From: Lachnospiraceae bacterium
GTDB lineage: Bacteria > Bacillota > Clostridia > Lachnospirales > Lachnospiraceae
Direction of reading: 5' to 3'
Length of the DNA stretch: 64,000 nucleotides
Assembly: GCA_015056905.1 (NCBI GenBank)
Contig: SVFI01000009.1
Span: forward strand, 1-64,000
In this document: piece by piece, positions 1 to 8,557 of the stretch
How positions within the stretch are numbered: the stretch's first letter is position 1
Layout of the letters: each line of letters opens with the position of its first letter
Notes under the pieces: generated by a model
What the model was told of the DNA's origin: nothing
Databases searched by the model: none
Seen by the model: only the letters and a program-made list of their open reading frames with translations
Position numbers and translations under genes: made by a program

Positions 1-1607
1 TATTTGTCTAATGACTTCATTGTAGGGAACAACAGCACATCCCTGATCGCCTGTGAATCGGTAAGCAACATACAAAGTCTGTCAATACCGTAACCGATAC
101 CGCCGGTCGGTGGCATACCGAGTTCAAGTGCATACATGAAGTCTTCGTCTGTTGTGTTTGCTTCCTCGTCACCGAGGGCAAGAAGTGCTTCCTGTGCTTT
201 AAAACGCTCCCTCTGGTCGATTGGGTCGTTAAGCTCTGAGTAAGCGTTACACATTTCCCAACCATTCATAAACAGCTCGAAACGCTCTACGTAGTTCGGG
301 TCTTCCGGTTTCTTCTTCGTAAGCGGAGAAATCTCAATCGGATGATCCATAACGAATGTCGGCTGAATCAGATGCTCTTCAACATATTCTTCGAAGAAGA
401 GGTTTAAGATGTCGCCTTTTGTATGATGTTCTTCAAATTCTACATGTTTCTCTTTCGCAATCGCTTTCGCAGCATCTGCGTCAGCAATTTCATTAAAATC
501 AACGCCTGCATATTTTTTCACTGCATCAATCATGGTAATTCTCTCGAAAGGTTTACCCCAATCCATCTCGATGCCGTTGTAAACAATCTTCGTTGTACCG
601 AGAACTTCCTGTGCTACATAGCGGAACATATTTTCTGTCAAATCCATCATTCCGTTGTAGTCTGTGTAAGCCTGGTATAACTCCATCAACGTAAATTCCG
701 GATTATGTCTTGTATCAAGACCTTCGTTACGGAAAACGCGGCCGATCTCGTATACTCTCTCAAGTCCGCCGACAATCAGTCTCTTTAAGTAAAGCTCAAG
801 AGAAATACGAAGCTTGAAATCCTCGTCGAGTGCATTGAAATGCGTCTCAAACGGTCTTGCCGCAGCACCGCCTGCGTTCGCTACAAGCATCGGAGTTTCC
901 ACTTCCATAAATCCTTCTCCGTCAAGATATTTACGGATTGTGCTGATGATTTTGGAACGTTTGATGAATGTATCTTTCACTTCCGCGTTCATGATAAGGT
1001 CTGTATATCTCTGACGATAACGTGTGTCTGTATCTGTCAATCCGTGGAATTTCTCCGGAAGAATCTGTAAACTCTTGGAAAGGAGTGTCAGTTTCTCCGC
1101 ATGGATAGAAATCTCACCTGTCTGCGTACGGAAAGCAAATCCCGAAATACCGTAGATATCACCGATATCAGATTTCTTGAAATCTGCATAATCTTCCTCT
1201 CCGACTGCATCTCTTGCCACATAAATCTGGATATTTCCTTTTAAGTCCTGAATGTTACAGAAAGAAGCCTTACCCATGACGCGTTTAAACATCATACGAC
1301 CCGCAATCGTTACCTGAATCGGCTGCGCATCCATGATAGCTCTTCTTTCATTATAATCAGCACGCAATGTCTCTCTTGCCTGCTGCTCGTCCATTCCTTC
1401 CACATCCGGTGTCTGACGGCCGTCTAACAACTTCGCCTCATGTGCCTCGTAAAGTGATTTCACCTCAAGAGAATGATGTGTCTGATCAAATTTCGTTATT
1501 TCAAACGGGTCCTTGCCTGCCTGCTGAAGATTTGCAAGCTTTTCGCGGCGGACCTTTAACAGCTGGTTAATATCCTGCTGCTGTGTATTCTGATTGTTCT
1601 CTGCCAT
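1..1607 (-). CDS. lysS: Lysyl-tRNA synthetase, class II (3' end beyond window)
   Basis: Charges tRNA-Lys with lysine in the cytoplasm. The reading frame is open from the ATG at 1607 to the left edge, about 535 residues, so the C-terminus is missing. The N-terminal OB-fold (anticodon binding) is followed by the class II core, with the motif 2 stretch ERVYEIGRVFRNEGLDTRHN and a C-terminal motif 3 region GMPPTGGIGYGIDRL. The ordinary bacterial enzyme is about 500 residues, so a C-terminal extension continues past the window, as in some clostridial LysRS. The start follows GCAGGAGC with 6 bases to the ATG. It sits 2 bases after the greA stop and is surely cotranscribed with it. Confidence 0.96.
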   Translation of the reverse strand, partial: MAENNQNTQQQDINQLLKVRREKLANLQQAGKDPFEITKFDQTHHSLEVKSLYEAHEAKLLDGRQTPDVEGMDEQQARETLRADYNERRAIMDAQPIQVTIAGRMMFKRVMGKASFCNIQDLKGNIQIYVARDAVGEEDYADFKKSDIGDIYGISGFAFRTQTGEISIHAEKLTLLSKSLQILPEKFHGLTDTDTRYRQRYTDLIMNAEVKDTFIKRSKIISTIRKYLDGEGFMEVETPMLVANAGGAAARPFETHFNALDEDFKLRISLELYLKRLIVGGLERVYEIGRVFRNEGLDTRHNPEFTLMELYQAYTDYNGMMDLTENMFRYVAQEVLGTTKIVYNGIEMDWGKPFERITMIDAVKKYAGVDFNEIADADAAKAIAKEKHVEFEEHHTKGDILNLFFEEYVEEHLIQPTFVMDHPIEISPLTKKKPEDPNYVERFELFMNGWEMCNAYSELNDPIDQRERFKAQEALLALGDEEANTTDEDFMYALELGMPPTGGIGYGIDRLCMLLTDSQAIRDVLLFPTMKSLDK

Positions 1608-1609
1608 GT

Positions 1610-2104
1610 TTATGCTCCTGCTCTCTGAATCTCAAGTACTTTGTATTTGAACACTCCGCCCGGTGTTTCTACTGTTGCTGTCTGTCCGACTTTTAAACCG
1701 ATCAGCGCCTTACCTACCGGTGACTCGTTGGAAATCTTTCCTTTTAAGCTGTTTGCCTCTGTAGAACCAACGATCTTATATTCCAAATCTTCTTTTTCTG
1801 TCATATCACGAATCTTAACGCGACATCCGATGTTAATCTTGTCGAGATCAACTTCATCCTCCACGATAACTTCGGCATTCTTTAAAATCTTCTCCAGTTC
1901 TTCAATTCTGGCTTCGATGTCACGCTGCTCATCTTTGGCTGCATCATATTCTGCATTTTCGGATAAGTCACCCTGTGCTCTTGCTTCTTTAATCTTATCA
2001 GCAACTTCTTTACGTCTTACGACTTTTAAATGTTCTAACTCGTCCTCATATTTTTTGAGACCTTCATAGGTTAAAATGTTCTTTTTAATTTCCACGATTG
2101 TCAT
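1610..2104 (-). CDS. greA: Transcription elongation factor GreA
   Basis: Rescues backtracked RNA polymerase by stimulating cleavage of the nascent RNA 3' end. At 164 residues it has the usual family length. The N-terminal coiled coil carries the acidic tip in the stretch [17 protein letters not shown], and the C-terminal FKBP-like domain includes [13 protein letters not shown]. The ribosome site is AAAGGATGACA before the ATG at 2104. It lies directly upstream of lysS with 2 bases between the genes, a greA-lysS pairing common in Firmicutes, and downstream of an unknown gene after a 53-base gap. Confidence 0.97.
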   Translation of the reverse strand: MTIVEIKKNILTYEGLKKYEDELEHLKVVRRKEVADKIKEARAQGDLSENAEYDAAKDEQRDIEARIEELEKILKNAEVIVEDEVDLDKINIGCRVKIRDMTEKEDLEYKIVGSTEANSLKGKISNESPVGKALIGLKVGQTATVETPGGVFKYKVLEIQRAGA

Positions 2105-2157
2105 CCTTTCTTTGCTTTTGATGCAACACGGCGCATTCCGCCTAATTAACTATGACA

Positions 2158-3003
2158 TTATAACGCACTCAAAAAGGCTCTGTCAAGGTGCTTTCGCAAG
2201 CTTCTGCATGTACCGCAGACCCCCTCCAACCTATGAATTTCTTTTCCTGTACGCACGCCTGCGCCGTCAATATAAAAGGTCGGACGTCCAAGCTCTTTTA
2301 CTGTCAGTCCACGGTAATCCAAAAGAAATGAGCATCCGCTAACCGTCGCTACAATCTTCTTATATTCACAAGCCTCATAAAAACTGCCTGCAATCCCCGA
2401 TTCCTCATAGAAATCCTCAAGAATCTCTTCTGCATTCTCCTTCTGACTCATTTCACCCAAAAGAAAAAGGTCCGAAAGATGCACGCCTGCTTCCTTCTCT
2501 GCCATCAGAAGCATATCATAGACTTCCGCGTAACTGCACTCCGGTGACAGTATGAGAAAAAGTGTTATCTGCTCTCTGCAATTTCGGAGTATCTCCCTTG
2601 CTTGTGCCCGGGCGTATTTTAAGTGCAGCCTCTCCTGCTGCCCCGGTGTCAGCTGCCAAAAGCCCCAAGGGATTTCTCTCTCTGCCTTTTCCGAAAGAAA
2701 AAGTGTTTCCGGATTGCTCAGAAACACTTCTTTATATTTGTTTTGTATATGTCTGACAGCAACCGCTGATAATGCGCTGCGCGCCAGGGAACCGATACCC
2801 TTTCTCCCCTGTCGTGCGCAACAGCCATACAGTTGCACCATTTTTTCATCTGTTTTGTCCCAAAAAAGATAGACCGGTCGCAATTCCGCCTTACCCGTTT
2901 CATCTTCGATTACCACATTCGGCTGACCGACGGGAATCTGCGAAAGTTCTTCTTTCTTACCAAACATCACATATTTTATTATTTCTGTCTCATCATATCC
3001 CAT
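2158..3003 (-). CDS. Conserved protein of unknown function, 281 aa
   Basis: I do not recognise this family. The chosen start (MGYDETEIIKY) lies 1 base after the dusB stop. The frame is open further upstream inside dusB, but that extension would overlap dusB by about 140 bases. No signal peptide or membrane segment is visible. A cluster of cysteines and arginines is present near the C-terminus (GVCGTCRSLRKHLDRAF) and the central part is charged and helical. There is no good ribosome binding site, which suggests translational coupling to dusB. Position inside the argF-lysS operon suggests a housekeeping role, but no function can be given. Confidence 0.75.
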   Translation of the reverse strand: MGYDETEIIKYVMFGKKEELSQIPVGQPNVVIEDETGKAELRPVYLFWDKTDEKMVQLYGCCARQGRKGIGSLARSALSAVAVRHIQNKYKEVFLSNPETLFLSEKAEREIPWGFWQLTPGQQERLHLKYARAQAREILRNCREQITLFLILSPECSYAEVYDMLLMAEKEAGVHLSDLFLLGEMSQKENAEEILEDFYEESGIAGSFYEACEYKKIVATVSGCSFLLDYRGLTVKELGRPTFYIDGAGVRTGKEIHRLEGVCGTCRSLRKHLDRAFLSAL

Positions 3004-3004
3004 G

Positions 3005-3982
3005 CTACATTGTATGAGAAAAAAGGACAGATATGACATAATCTTTGAGCTCATCCATACTCTCAATCTCATTAACCTTCTGCCTGAGCCTTGCAGAATG
3101 CGGAAGCCCGGAAGAATACCACGCAATATGCTTTCGCATTTCACGAACCGCCGTATACTCGCCCTTATACTTCATCTGCAGTTCCATATGACGAAGTATC
3201 GTGTCACGCATATGCTCTTTCGTCGGAGGCGGTGCCATTTCTCCCGTCTCCAAATAAGATACTATCTGCTCAAACAAAAACGGATTTCCCTGCGCCGCGC
3301 GACCAATCATAATTCCGTCGCACCCCGTCTCCACAAACATCCGTGCCGCCGATGCGCAATCTGTTACATCCCCGTTTCCGATGACCGGAATGCTGACCGC
3401 ATTTTTTACTTGTGCAATAATGTCCCAATCCGCCTGACCGGAATAATACTGTTCTCTTGTTCTGCCGTGCACAGCGACCGCCGCCACACCGCAGTCTTCT
3501 GCGATTTTGGCAATCTCCACCGCATTGACGTGGTTATCATCAAAGCCTTTTCGGATTTTTACCGTGACCGGCTTCTTTATTGCTTTCACTGTTTTGGTCA
3601 AAATCTCACGCACCAGCGCAGGATTTTTCATGAGCGCAGAGCCTTCGCCGTTGTTTACCACCTTCGGTACCGGACATCCCATGTTGATATCGAGCACCGA
3701 AAAGGGCTTCTCCTCTATCCTCGCCGCCATTTCACTTATAATATCCGGGTCAGAGCCAAACAACTGGAGCGACACCGGTGTCTCCTCCGGGTGAATTTCC
3801 ATGAGCTGCTGCGTATTTTTGTTATTGTAATAAATCGCCTTCGCCGAGACCATCTCCATACATAACAGCCCTGCGCCGTGCTCTTTGCAAAGCAAACGAA
3901 ATGGCAGGTCCGTAACACCTGCCATCGGAGCCAGTATGACCGGATTGCTCAGCTCTACATTTCCAATCTGCAATCGTTTCAT
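3005..3982 (-). CDS. dusB: tRNA-dihydrouridine synthase (DusB type)
   Basis: FMN-dependent reduction of uridine to dihydrouridine in the tRNA D-loop region. The 325-residue protein has the Dus TIM-barrel start LSNPVILAPMAGVTDLPFR, the catalytic cysteine in DINMGCPVPKVVNNGEGSAL, and the flavin-phosphate region IPVIGNGDV followed by GCDGIMIGRAAQGNPFLF. A ribosome site AAAGGG precedes the ATG at 3982. It follows coaX by 11 bases in the same operon, an arrangement found in many clostridia. Substrate position (DusB versus other Dus types) is inferred from overall resemblance only. Confidence 0.93.
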   Translation of the reverse strand: MKRLQIGNVELSNPVILAPMAGVTDLPFRLLCKEHGAGLLCMEMVSAKAIYYNNKNTQQLMEIHPEETPVSLQLFGSDPDIISEMAARIEEKPFSVLDINMGCPVPKVVNNGEGSALMKNPALVREILTKTVKAIKKPVTVKIRKGFDDNHVNAVEIAKIAEDCGVAAVAVHGRTREQYYSGQADWDIIAQVKNAVSIPVIGNGDVTDCASAARMFVETGCDGIMIGRAAQGNPFLFEQIVSYLETGEMAPPPTKEHMRDTILRHMELQMKYKGEYTAVREMRKHIAWYSSGLPHSARLRQKVNEIESMDELKDYVISVLFSHTM

Positions 3983-3993
3983 TCTGTTTCCCT

Positions 3994-4770
3994 TTATTCC
4001 TGCGGACGATTTTTTTCAAAAATAATGCGAAGTCCGTCAAGTGTGAGTGTCTTATCATACAAATCAATCATGTCCGTCTCCTGCGCGATGGTTCTTCCGA
4101 GTCCGCCGGTCGCAACAACTTTCATGTCATGACACCCTGTTTCCTTTTTAATCTGCTTTATAATATATTCCGTCTGGCCGATCTGCCCGTACATAATACC
4201 TGCTTGCATACTTGTGACAGTATCGCCCGCCAAGATAGAATCCGGTTTTTTAATCTCAATTTTCGGAAGTTTCGCCGCATTCTCAGAAAGTGCAGCCGCC
4301 GAAATACGGATACCCGGTGCCGTCACTCCCGCCATGAGAGCTCCGTCTGCAGAAACATAATCGTACGTTGTCGCTGTTCCGAAATCAAGCACAAGTACCG
4401 GTCCGCCATACTTCTCGTATGCAGCCACCGCATCTACCACGCGGTCCGCACCGATTTCACGCGGATTCTTCGTCTTGACCTGAATGCCCGTCTTCGTTCC
4501 CGGTCCGACCACAATCGGGTTGGAACCGATATAACGCACCATCGCTCCAGTCAGGGAATGCATGATATTCGGCACAACGCTTGCCACGATACTTCCCTCA
4601 ATATCCGCGCGATTTACATCATTCATGTGCAAAAGGTCGCGAATCAAAATTCCGTATTCATCAGATGTTCTTGCTATCTTCGTCGTAATACGGAACGTCG
4701 TCACAAGTTCCTTTCCGTCATATACTCCGAATGTTATATTGGTATTTCCAACGTCTAATGTTAAAATCAT
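3994..4770 (-). CDS. coaX: Type III pantothenate kinase
   Basis: Phosphorylates pantothenate, the first step of coenzyme A synthesis. The 258-residue protein shows the ASKHA phosphate-1 motif [11 protein letters not shown] at the N-terminus, the pantothenate-binding [15 protein letters not shown], and the adenosine/phosphate-2 region [12 protein letters not shown]. Type III kinases usually require a monovalent cation and are not inhibited by CoA. The ATG at 4770 overlaps the stop of the preceding small gene by 4 bases (ATGA) and has a strong AAGGAGGAACT site inside that gene. Confidence 0.96.
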   Translation of the reverse strand: MILTLDVGNTNITFGVYDGKELVTTFRITTKIARTSDEYGILIRDLLHMNDVNRADIEGSIVASVVPNIMHSLTGAMVRYIGSNPIVVGPGTKTGIQVKTKNPREIGADRVVDAVAAYEKYGGPVLVLDFGTATTYDYVSADGALMAGVTAPGIRISAAALSENAAKLPKIEIKKPDSILAGDTVTSMQAGIMYGQIGQTEYIIKQIKKETGCHDMKVVATGGLGRTIAQETDMIDLYDKTLTLDGLRIIFEKNRPQE

Positions 4771-5123
4771 AGTTCCTCCTTCAGGACAAATATGCGATAA
4801 AACATCTGAAGCTGTTCAAACAAATCCTGTCTGTGTCTTCGCACTTCTCCCACCAAAAGTCCTGCCGTGATATCATCATAAAGAATGTCTTCTTCTGCCG
4901 CTTCCGTCTCCATCGAAACACTGCCGTCTTCCTCAAACACAATCATAAACACTCCGCCTGCTTCCTCCGTAAAAAGCACACAGAGTATTCTGAGTTCTTC
5001 TTTTACAGCATCCGGAAGTGCCGAAAATGCAGGATTTAAATAGTATTTCTTTTCATAGGCATTGGAACCGCAGAGCACGATGCGCCCATCCGCCATCGTA
5101 TCTTTTATCATTTCCTCAGACAT
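4767..5123 (-). CDS. Small conserved protein between birA and coaX, 118 aa
   Basis: Function unknown. The protein is acidic, soluble, and has no signal peptide or transmembrane segment. It contains two CxxL-type patches ([18 protein letters not shown] and [13 protein letters not shown]). It overlaps the birA stop by 8 bases and the coaX start by 4 bases, so it is translationally coupled to both. It may belong to a short Lachnospiraceae domain-of-unknown-function family that is found in this same position (possibly DUF6145), but that assignment is from memory and is not shown by the sequence. Confidence 0.8.
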   Translation of the reverse strand: MSEEMIKDTMADGRIVLCGSNAYEKKYYLNPAFSALPDAVKEELRILCVLFTEEAGGVFMIVFEEDGSVSMETEAAEEDILYDDITAGLLVGEVRRHRQDLFEQLQMFYRIFVLKEEL

Positions 5124-5937
5124 ATCCGTATATTCCTCTCACTGACACCTCTCCGGCATAAACAGCCTCTATTGTGCCATCTTCTTTCCGGACAAGAAGC
5201 TGCCCCATCTCATCGATGCCCAGCGCCGTCCCACGGTATTCACCCTGCGGATCAAGCACCGTCACTTCCCGGTCCTTATTTACCAATTTATCAATATACT
5301 CTACCATCATGGCAGACATATCGCATTTTTCTGCAAATTTCTGATAATAGCTCTCAAAGTATTTCAGGACTCCGACAATCAGAGCCTCTTTGCACTCTTC
5401 TCCGGCGCAATCCCCGAAGAGCGATGATGCCACATCCCGAATGTCTTCCTCAAAATCATTGCGTCCGACATTCATACCGACTCCTATAACGACGTGCTGT
5501 ATTTTATTTCCCGTAAGATGCATCTCTGTTAAAATACCGCACACCTTGCTCCCTTGCACAACAATATCATTCGGCCACTTAATCCCGATATCTACACTAT
5601 CACCTATTTCGGCCGCCACATCCTCGATTGCACGACAAACAGCAAGTGCCATCACGAGTGTCAGCATGGACGCTCTCTCAGGTGCAAAATCCGGTTTCAT
5701 CCCGATGGACATGTAAATCGACTCTCCTGCCGGTGAACTCCAGCTTCTTCCGCGACGTCCTTTCCCGGAAAGCTGCTTTCCTGCAACTACCGCAATTCCA
5801 TGCGGCGCACCTTCCTCAAGAAATCGAAAACAGTCATCATTCGTTGAACCGGTTACCTCCAGATAACGAAAATCCCGTCCTGCCCATTCCGTGCGTAACC
5901 CCTGTAAAATTCTTACATGCAAACTGTCTTTCTGCAT
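5116..5937 (-). CDS. birA: Biotin--[acetyl-CoA-carboxylase] ligase, catalytic domain only
   Basis: Activates biotin as biotinyl-AMP and transfers it to the carboxyl carrier protein. The biotin-binding loop is seen as GKGRRGRSWSSPAGES, followed by the core KWPNDIVV and the C-terminal SH3-like end. There is no N-terminal winged helix, so it is a monofunctional ligase and cannot be the biotin repressor. The ATG at 5937 lies 1 base after the argF stop. An in-frame GTG at 5946 would add MPK and overlap argF by 8 bases; neither has a strong ribosome site, so the exact start is uncertain. Confidence 0.93.
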   Translation of the reverse strand: MQKDSLHVRILQGLRTEWAGRDFRYLEVTGSTNDDCFRFLEEGAPHGIAVVAGKQLSGKGRRGRSWSSPAGESIYMSIGMKPDFAPERASMLTLVMALAVCRAIEDVAAEIGDSVDIGIKWPNDIVVQGSKVCGILTEMHLTGNKIQHVVIGVGMNVGRNDFEEDIRDVASSLFGDCAGEECKEALIVGVLKYFESYYQKFAEKCDMSAMMVEYIDKLVNKDREVTVLDPQGEYRGTALGIDEMGQLLVRKEDGTIEAVYAGEVSVRGIYGYV

Positions 5938-5938
5938 C

Positions 5939-6937
5939 TTAGGCACCGAGTGTTGCTGCCATCACTGCTTTGATTGTATGCATACGATTTTCTGCTTCTT
6001 CAAATACAACCGACTGTTCTGACTCAAATACCTCATCTGTAACTTCGAGCTCTGTCACGTTATACTGCTCGCCCTTTTCTTTTCCTATCTGTGTTTTCAA
6101 ATCATGGAACGCCGGGAGACAGTGCATGAAAATCGCATTGTCAGCCGCATGGGCCATCAGATTCTTATCAACCTTGTATGGGGAAAGATCACGAATTCTC
6201 TCTTCCCAGATTTCATCCGGCTCACCCATGGATACCCAAACATCCGTATAAATAACATTCGCTCCCTTCACTCCCTCAAGTGCATCCTCAGAGAAGGAGA
6301 GTGTTGCTCCGGATTCTTTTGCAATTTCTTCACAGGTAGCAATGAGCTCTTCATCCGGAAAATATGCCTTCGGAGCACATGCAACGAAATCCATACCCAT
6401 CTTTGCGCAGGTTACCATCCATGAGTTTGCCATATTGTAACGAGCATCTCCCATGTAAGCTATCTTAATACCCTCAAGTGTTCCGAAATGTTCGCGAATC
6501 GTCAGAAGATCCGCAAGCATCTGTGTCGGATGGAATTCATTCGTCAGACCGTTCCAAACCGGAACTTTGGCGTATTTGGCAAGTTCTTCCACAATTTCCT
6601 GACCATAGCCACGGTACTCAATTCCGTCATACATTCCCGCGAGAACTCTCGCCGTGTCTGCAATGCTTTCTTTCTTTCCAATCTGTGAGCTTGCAGGCTC
6701 AAGGTAAGTGGTTCCCATTCCAAGGTCATGTGCTGCCACTTCAAACGAACAACGTGTACGTGTCGATGTCTTTTCAAAAATGAGAGCTACATTTTTTCCG
6801 CGAAGCGTGTCGTGGAGAATACCCTCTTTCTTTTTCTTTTTATAATCTGCCGCAAGATCTACCAGATATGTAATTTCCTCCGCCGTATAATCAAGCAGTT
6901 TTAAAAAATCTCTTCCCTTTAAATCAACTTTATTCAT
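5939..6937 (-). CDS. argF: Ornithine carbamoyltransferase
   Basis: Transfers the carbamoyl group from carbamoyl phosphate to ornithine to give citrulline (arginine biosynthesis, or the reverse in the deiminase pathway). The 332-residue protein has the carbamoyl-phosphate motif [16 protein letters not shown] and the ornithine-binding HCLPAFHD. It is the first gene of an eight-gene operon reading down to lysS. The ATG is preceded by GGAGGCAATTT. A well-formed promoter lies 48-76 bases upstream and the -10 box overlaps a possible ARG-box (see that entry). Biosynthetic and catabolic forms cannot be told apart here; no arcA or arcC is adjacent. Confidence 0.96.
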   Translation of the reverse strand: MNKVDLKGRDFLKLLDYTAEEITYLVDLAADYKKKKKEGILHDTLRGKNVALIFEKTSTRTRCSFEVAAHDLGMGTTYLEPASSQIGKKESIADTARVLAGMYDGIEYRGYGQEIVEELAKYAKVPVWNGLTNEFHPTQMLADLLTIREHFGTLEGIKIAYMGDARYNMANSWMVTCAKMGMDFVACAPKAYFPDEELIATCEEIAKESGATLSFSEDALEGVKGANVIYTDVWVSMGEPDEIWEERIRDLSPYKVDKNLMAHAADNAIFMHCLPAFHDLKTQIGKEKGEQYNVTELEVTDEVFESEQSVVFEEAENRMHTIKAVMAATLGA

Positions 6938-6981
6938 AAATTGCCTCCGTTCTTTTGCAAATAATCTCGTATCAGATATTT

Positions 6982-7013
6982 AGCATTATAATACAGAGCC
7001 TCTTTCATCGCAA
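6982..7013 (-). promoter_or_regulatory. Sigma-A promoter of the argF-lysS operon with possible ARG-box
   Basis: On the minus strand TTGCGA (7013-7008) and TATAAT (6990-6985) are separated by exactly 17 bases. The string TGTATTATAATGCT (6995-6982) covers the -10 box and differs from the ArgR half-operator consensus mainly at its last base, so arginine repression is plausible. The promoter abuts the terminator of the upstream SPFH gene. Confidence 0.7.
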
Positions 7014-7014
7014 G

Positions 7015-7055
7015 AAAAAAGGGGCAATTTCAACGATTTTCATTGAAATTGCCCC
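7015..7055 (-). terminator. Rho-independent terminator of the nfeD-SPFH transcript
   Basis: A perfect 13-base stem (7043-7055 with 7021-7033, GGGGCAATTTCAA) has a 9-base loop and is followed on the minus strand by six T residues (7020-7015). It lies 30 bases after the SPFH stop. Confidence 0.93.
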
Positions 7056-7084
7056 GTATAATCCTATGTTTTCAGGTCTTTATT

Positions 7085-8011
7085 CTATTTGCCCGTTGCC
7101 ACTTCTTTAAATGTTGTAGCAAGTCCTGCAATTCCCTGAAGATCGGAAGGGATAATAATCTTGGTAGACTGTCCTGCTGCCACTTTTTCAAGTGCTTCTA
7201 AACTCTTCATCTGAAGAACTGCTTCATCTGCACCTGCTTCGCGGAGCATGCGGATACCGTCAGCATTAGCCTGCTGTACTTTAAGAATCGCTTCAGCCTC
7301 ACCTTCTGCCTCACGAATCATCTTTTCCTTCTGGGCCTCTGCACGAAGGATTGCAGACTGTTTCTCAGCTTCCGCTTCAAGAATTGCTGATTCTTTCTGA
7401 CCTTCTGCAACAAGGATAGTAGATTTCTTTTCACCTTCTGCACGAAGAATAGATTCACGACGTTCACGTTCAGCTTTCATCTGTTTTTCCATCGCATCCT
7501 GGATTGCTGCAGGCGGAATGATATTTTTAAGCTCGACGCGGTTTACTTTAATACCCCATGGGTCTGTTGCGATATCAAGTGTTGTGCTCATCTTTGTGTT
7601 AATTACTTCTCTGGATGTCAGAGTCTGGTCAAGTTCCATATCACCGATGATATTACGAAGTGTTGTAGCTGTCAGGTTCTCAATCGCCATAATTGGATTT
7701 TCCACACCGTAAGCGTAAAGCTTCGGGTCCGTAATCTGATAGAATACAACTGTATCAATTCTCATTGTAACGTTATCTTTAGTGATAACCGGCTGCGGAG
7801 CAAAGTCAACAACCTGCTCTTTTAATACAACTCTCTTGGCAATCTTGTCAATAAACGGAACTTTGAAGTGGAGACCAACGCCCCATGTTCCCTGATAAGC
7901 ACCGAGACGTTCCACTACGAATGCCTGCGCCTGCGGTACGATTTTAATACAACTTGTAAATACCCAGATAATAATAATCAATAAAATAATTGCTGTAATT
8001 ACTCCACCCAT
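7085..8011 (-). CDS. SPFH/band-7 family membrane protein (stomatin/QmcA-like)
   Basis: A 308-residue prohibitin-homology protein. There is one N-terminal membrane segment (GVITAIILLIIIIWVFTSCI) followed by the SPFH domain (VPQAQAFVVERLGAYQGTW onward) and a long alanine/glutamate-rich coiled coil with repeats of the type AEGEKKSTILVAEGQKESAI. Such proteins oligomerise into membrane microdomain scaffolds and often regulate membrane proteases. The gene follows nfeD by 1 base; NfeD and SPFH proteins are classic operon partners and probably bind each other. Ribosome site GAGGAAGTGTAAC before the ATG. Confidence 0.94.
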   Translation of the reverse strand: MGGVITAIILLIIIIWVFTSCIKIVPQAQAFVVERLGAYQGTWGVGLHFKVPFIDKIAKRVVLKEQVVDFAPQPVITKDNVTMRIDTVVFYQITDPKLYAYGVENPIMAIENLTATTLRNIIGDMELDQTLTSREVINTKMSTTLDIATDPWGIKVNRVELKNIIPPAAIQDAMEKQMKAERERRESILRAEGEKKSTILVAEGQKESAILEAEAEKQSAILRAEAQKEKMIREAEGEAEAILKVQQANADGIRMLREAGADEAVLQMKSLEALEKVAAGQSTKIIIPSDLQGIAGLATTFKEVATGK

Positions 8012-8012
8012 G

Positions 8013-8471
8013 TTACACTTCCTCTTTTCTTTCTTCTACTATTAATTTTACGCCGTCAACCTTATTTACGATAACGACTGCTCCTACCGGAATGGTCACA
8101 CCGTTTGTAAGAGTACGTGCGGTCCACTCCTTACCGTCAACCTGGACACGACCGATTCCCTGAAGATTGTCAATCTCACTGATAACAATTGCTTCTTTCC
8201 CGATCACACTGTCAATGTTCGTCTTCGCTCTGCTCTTGTTAAAGTAACGCATTGCCACAGGTCTTGTGAAAATCAACAAAACAATTGATACGACAAAAAA
8301 TGCCGTAACCTGTGCCCACAGAGGCGCTTTCAGCATCGCGAGAATCGCGGATACAAGTGCTCCGCCTGCAAACCAAATTGTCGTAAGTCCCATGGTTGCA
8401 ACCTCAATCACGATACAAACAAACAGAACAGCGAGCCAGATTAAAGATAATGTTCCTGCTGATACTGTCAT
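8013..8471 (-). CDS. NfeD family membrane protein
   Basis: A 152-residue short-form NfeD. Hydrophobic N-terminal half with about three to four membrane segments (for example LSLIWLAVLFVCIVIEVATM), then a C-terminal soluble OB-fold (GKEAIVISEIDNLQGIGRVQ to GVKLIVEE). The ATG at 8471 is chosen because it has a good AAAGGAGCGATGAT site; the frame is open to an ATG at 8498, which lacks one. The protein is the expected partner of the adjacent SPFH protein. The long-form protease domain of some NfeD proteins is absent. Confidence 0.92.
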   Translation of the reverse strand: MTVSAGTLSLIWLAVLFVCIVIEVATMGLTTIWFAGGALVSAILAMLKAPLWAQVTAFFVVSIVLLIFTRPVAMRYFNKSRAKTNIDSVIGKEAIVISEIDNLQGIGRVQVDGKEWTARTLTNGVTIPVGAVVIVNKVDGVKLIVEERKEEV

Positions 8472-8557
8472 ATCATCGCTCCTTTCCCCTATGCACATCT
8501 TCTTTCACATATTTTATGTATGCACATTACGTTTTAATCATACTATAATTTTGTCGA

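Noticed and set aside
2158-3144. A longer reading of the unknown gene starting at 3144
   Set aside because: It would overlap dusB by about 140 bases in another frame; the ATG at 3003, 1 base after the dusB stop, is the simpler start.
3002-3865. Long plus-strand frame opposite dusB
   Set aside because: Rich in Arg/His/Cys in the manner of an antisense shadow, no ribosome site, and the minus strand has the recognised dusB protein. The same holds for other plus-strand frames opposite real genes.
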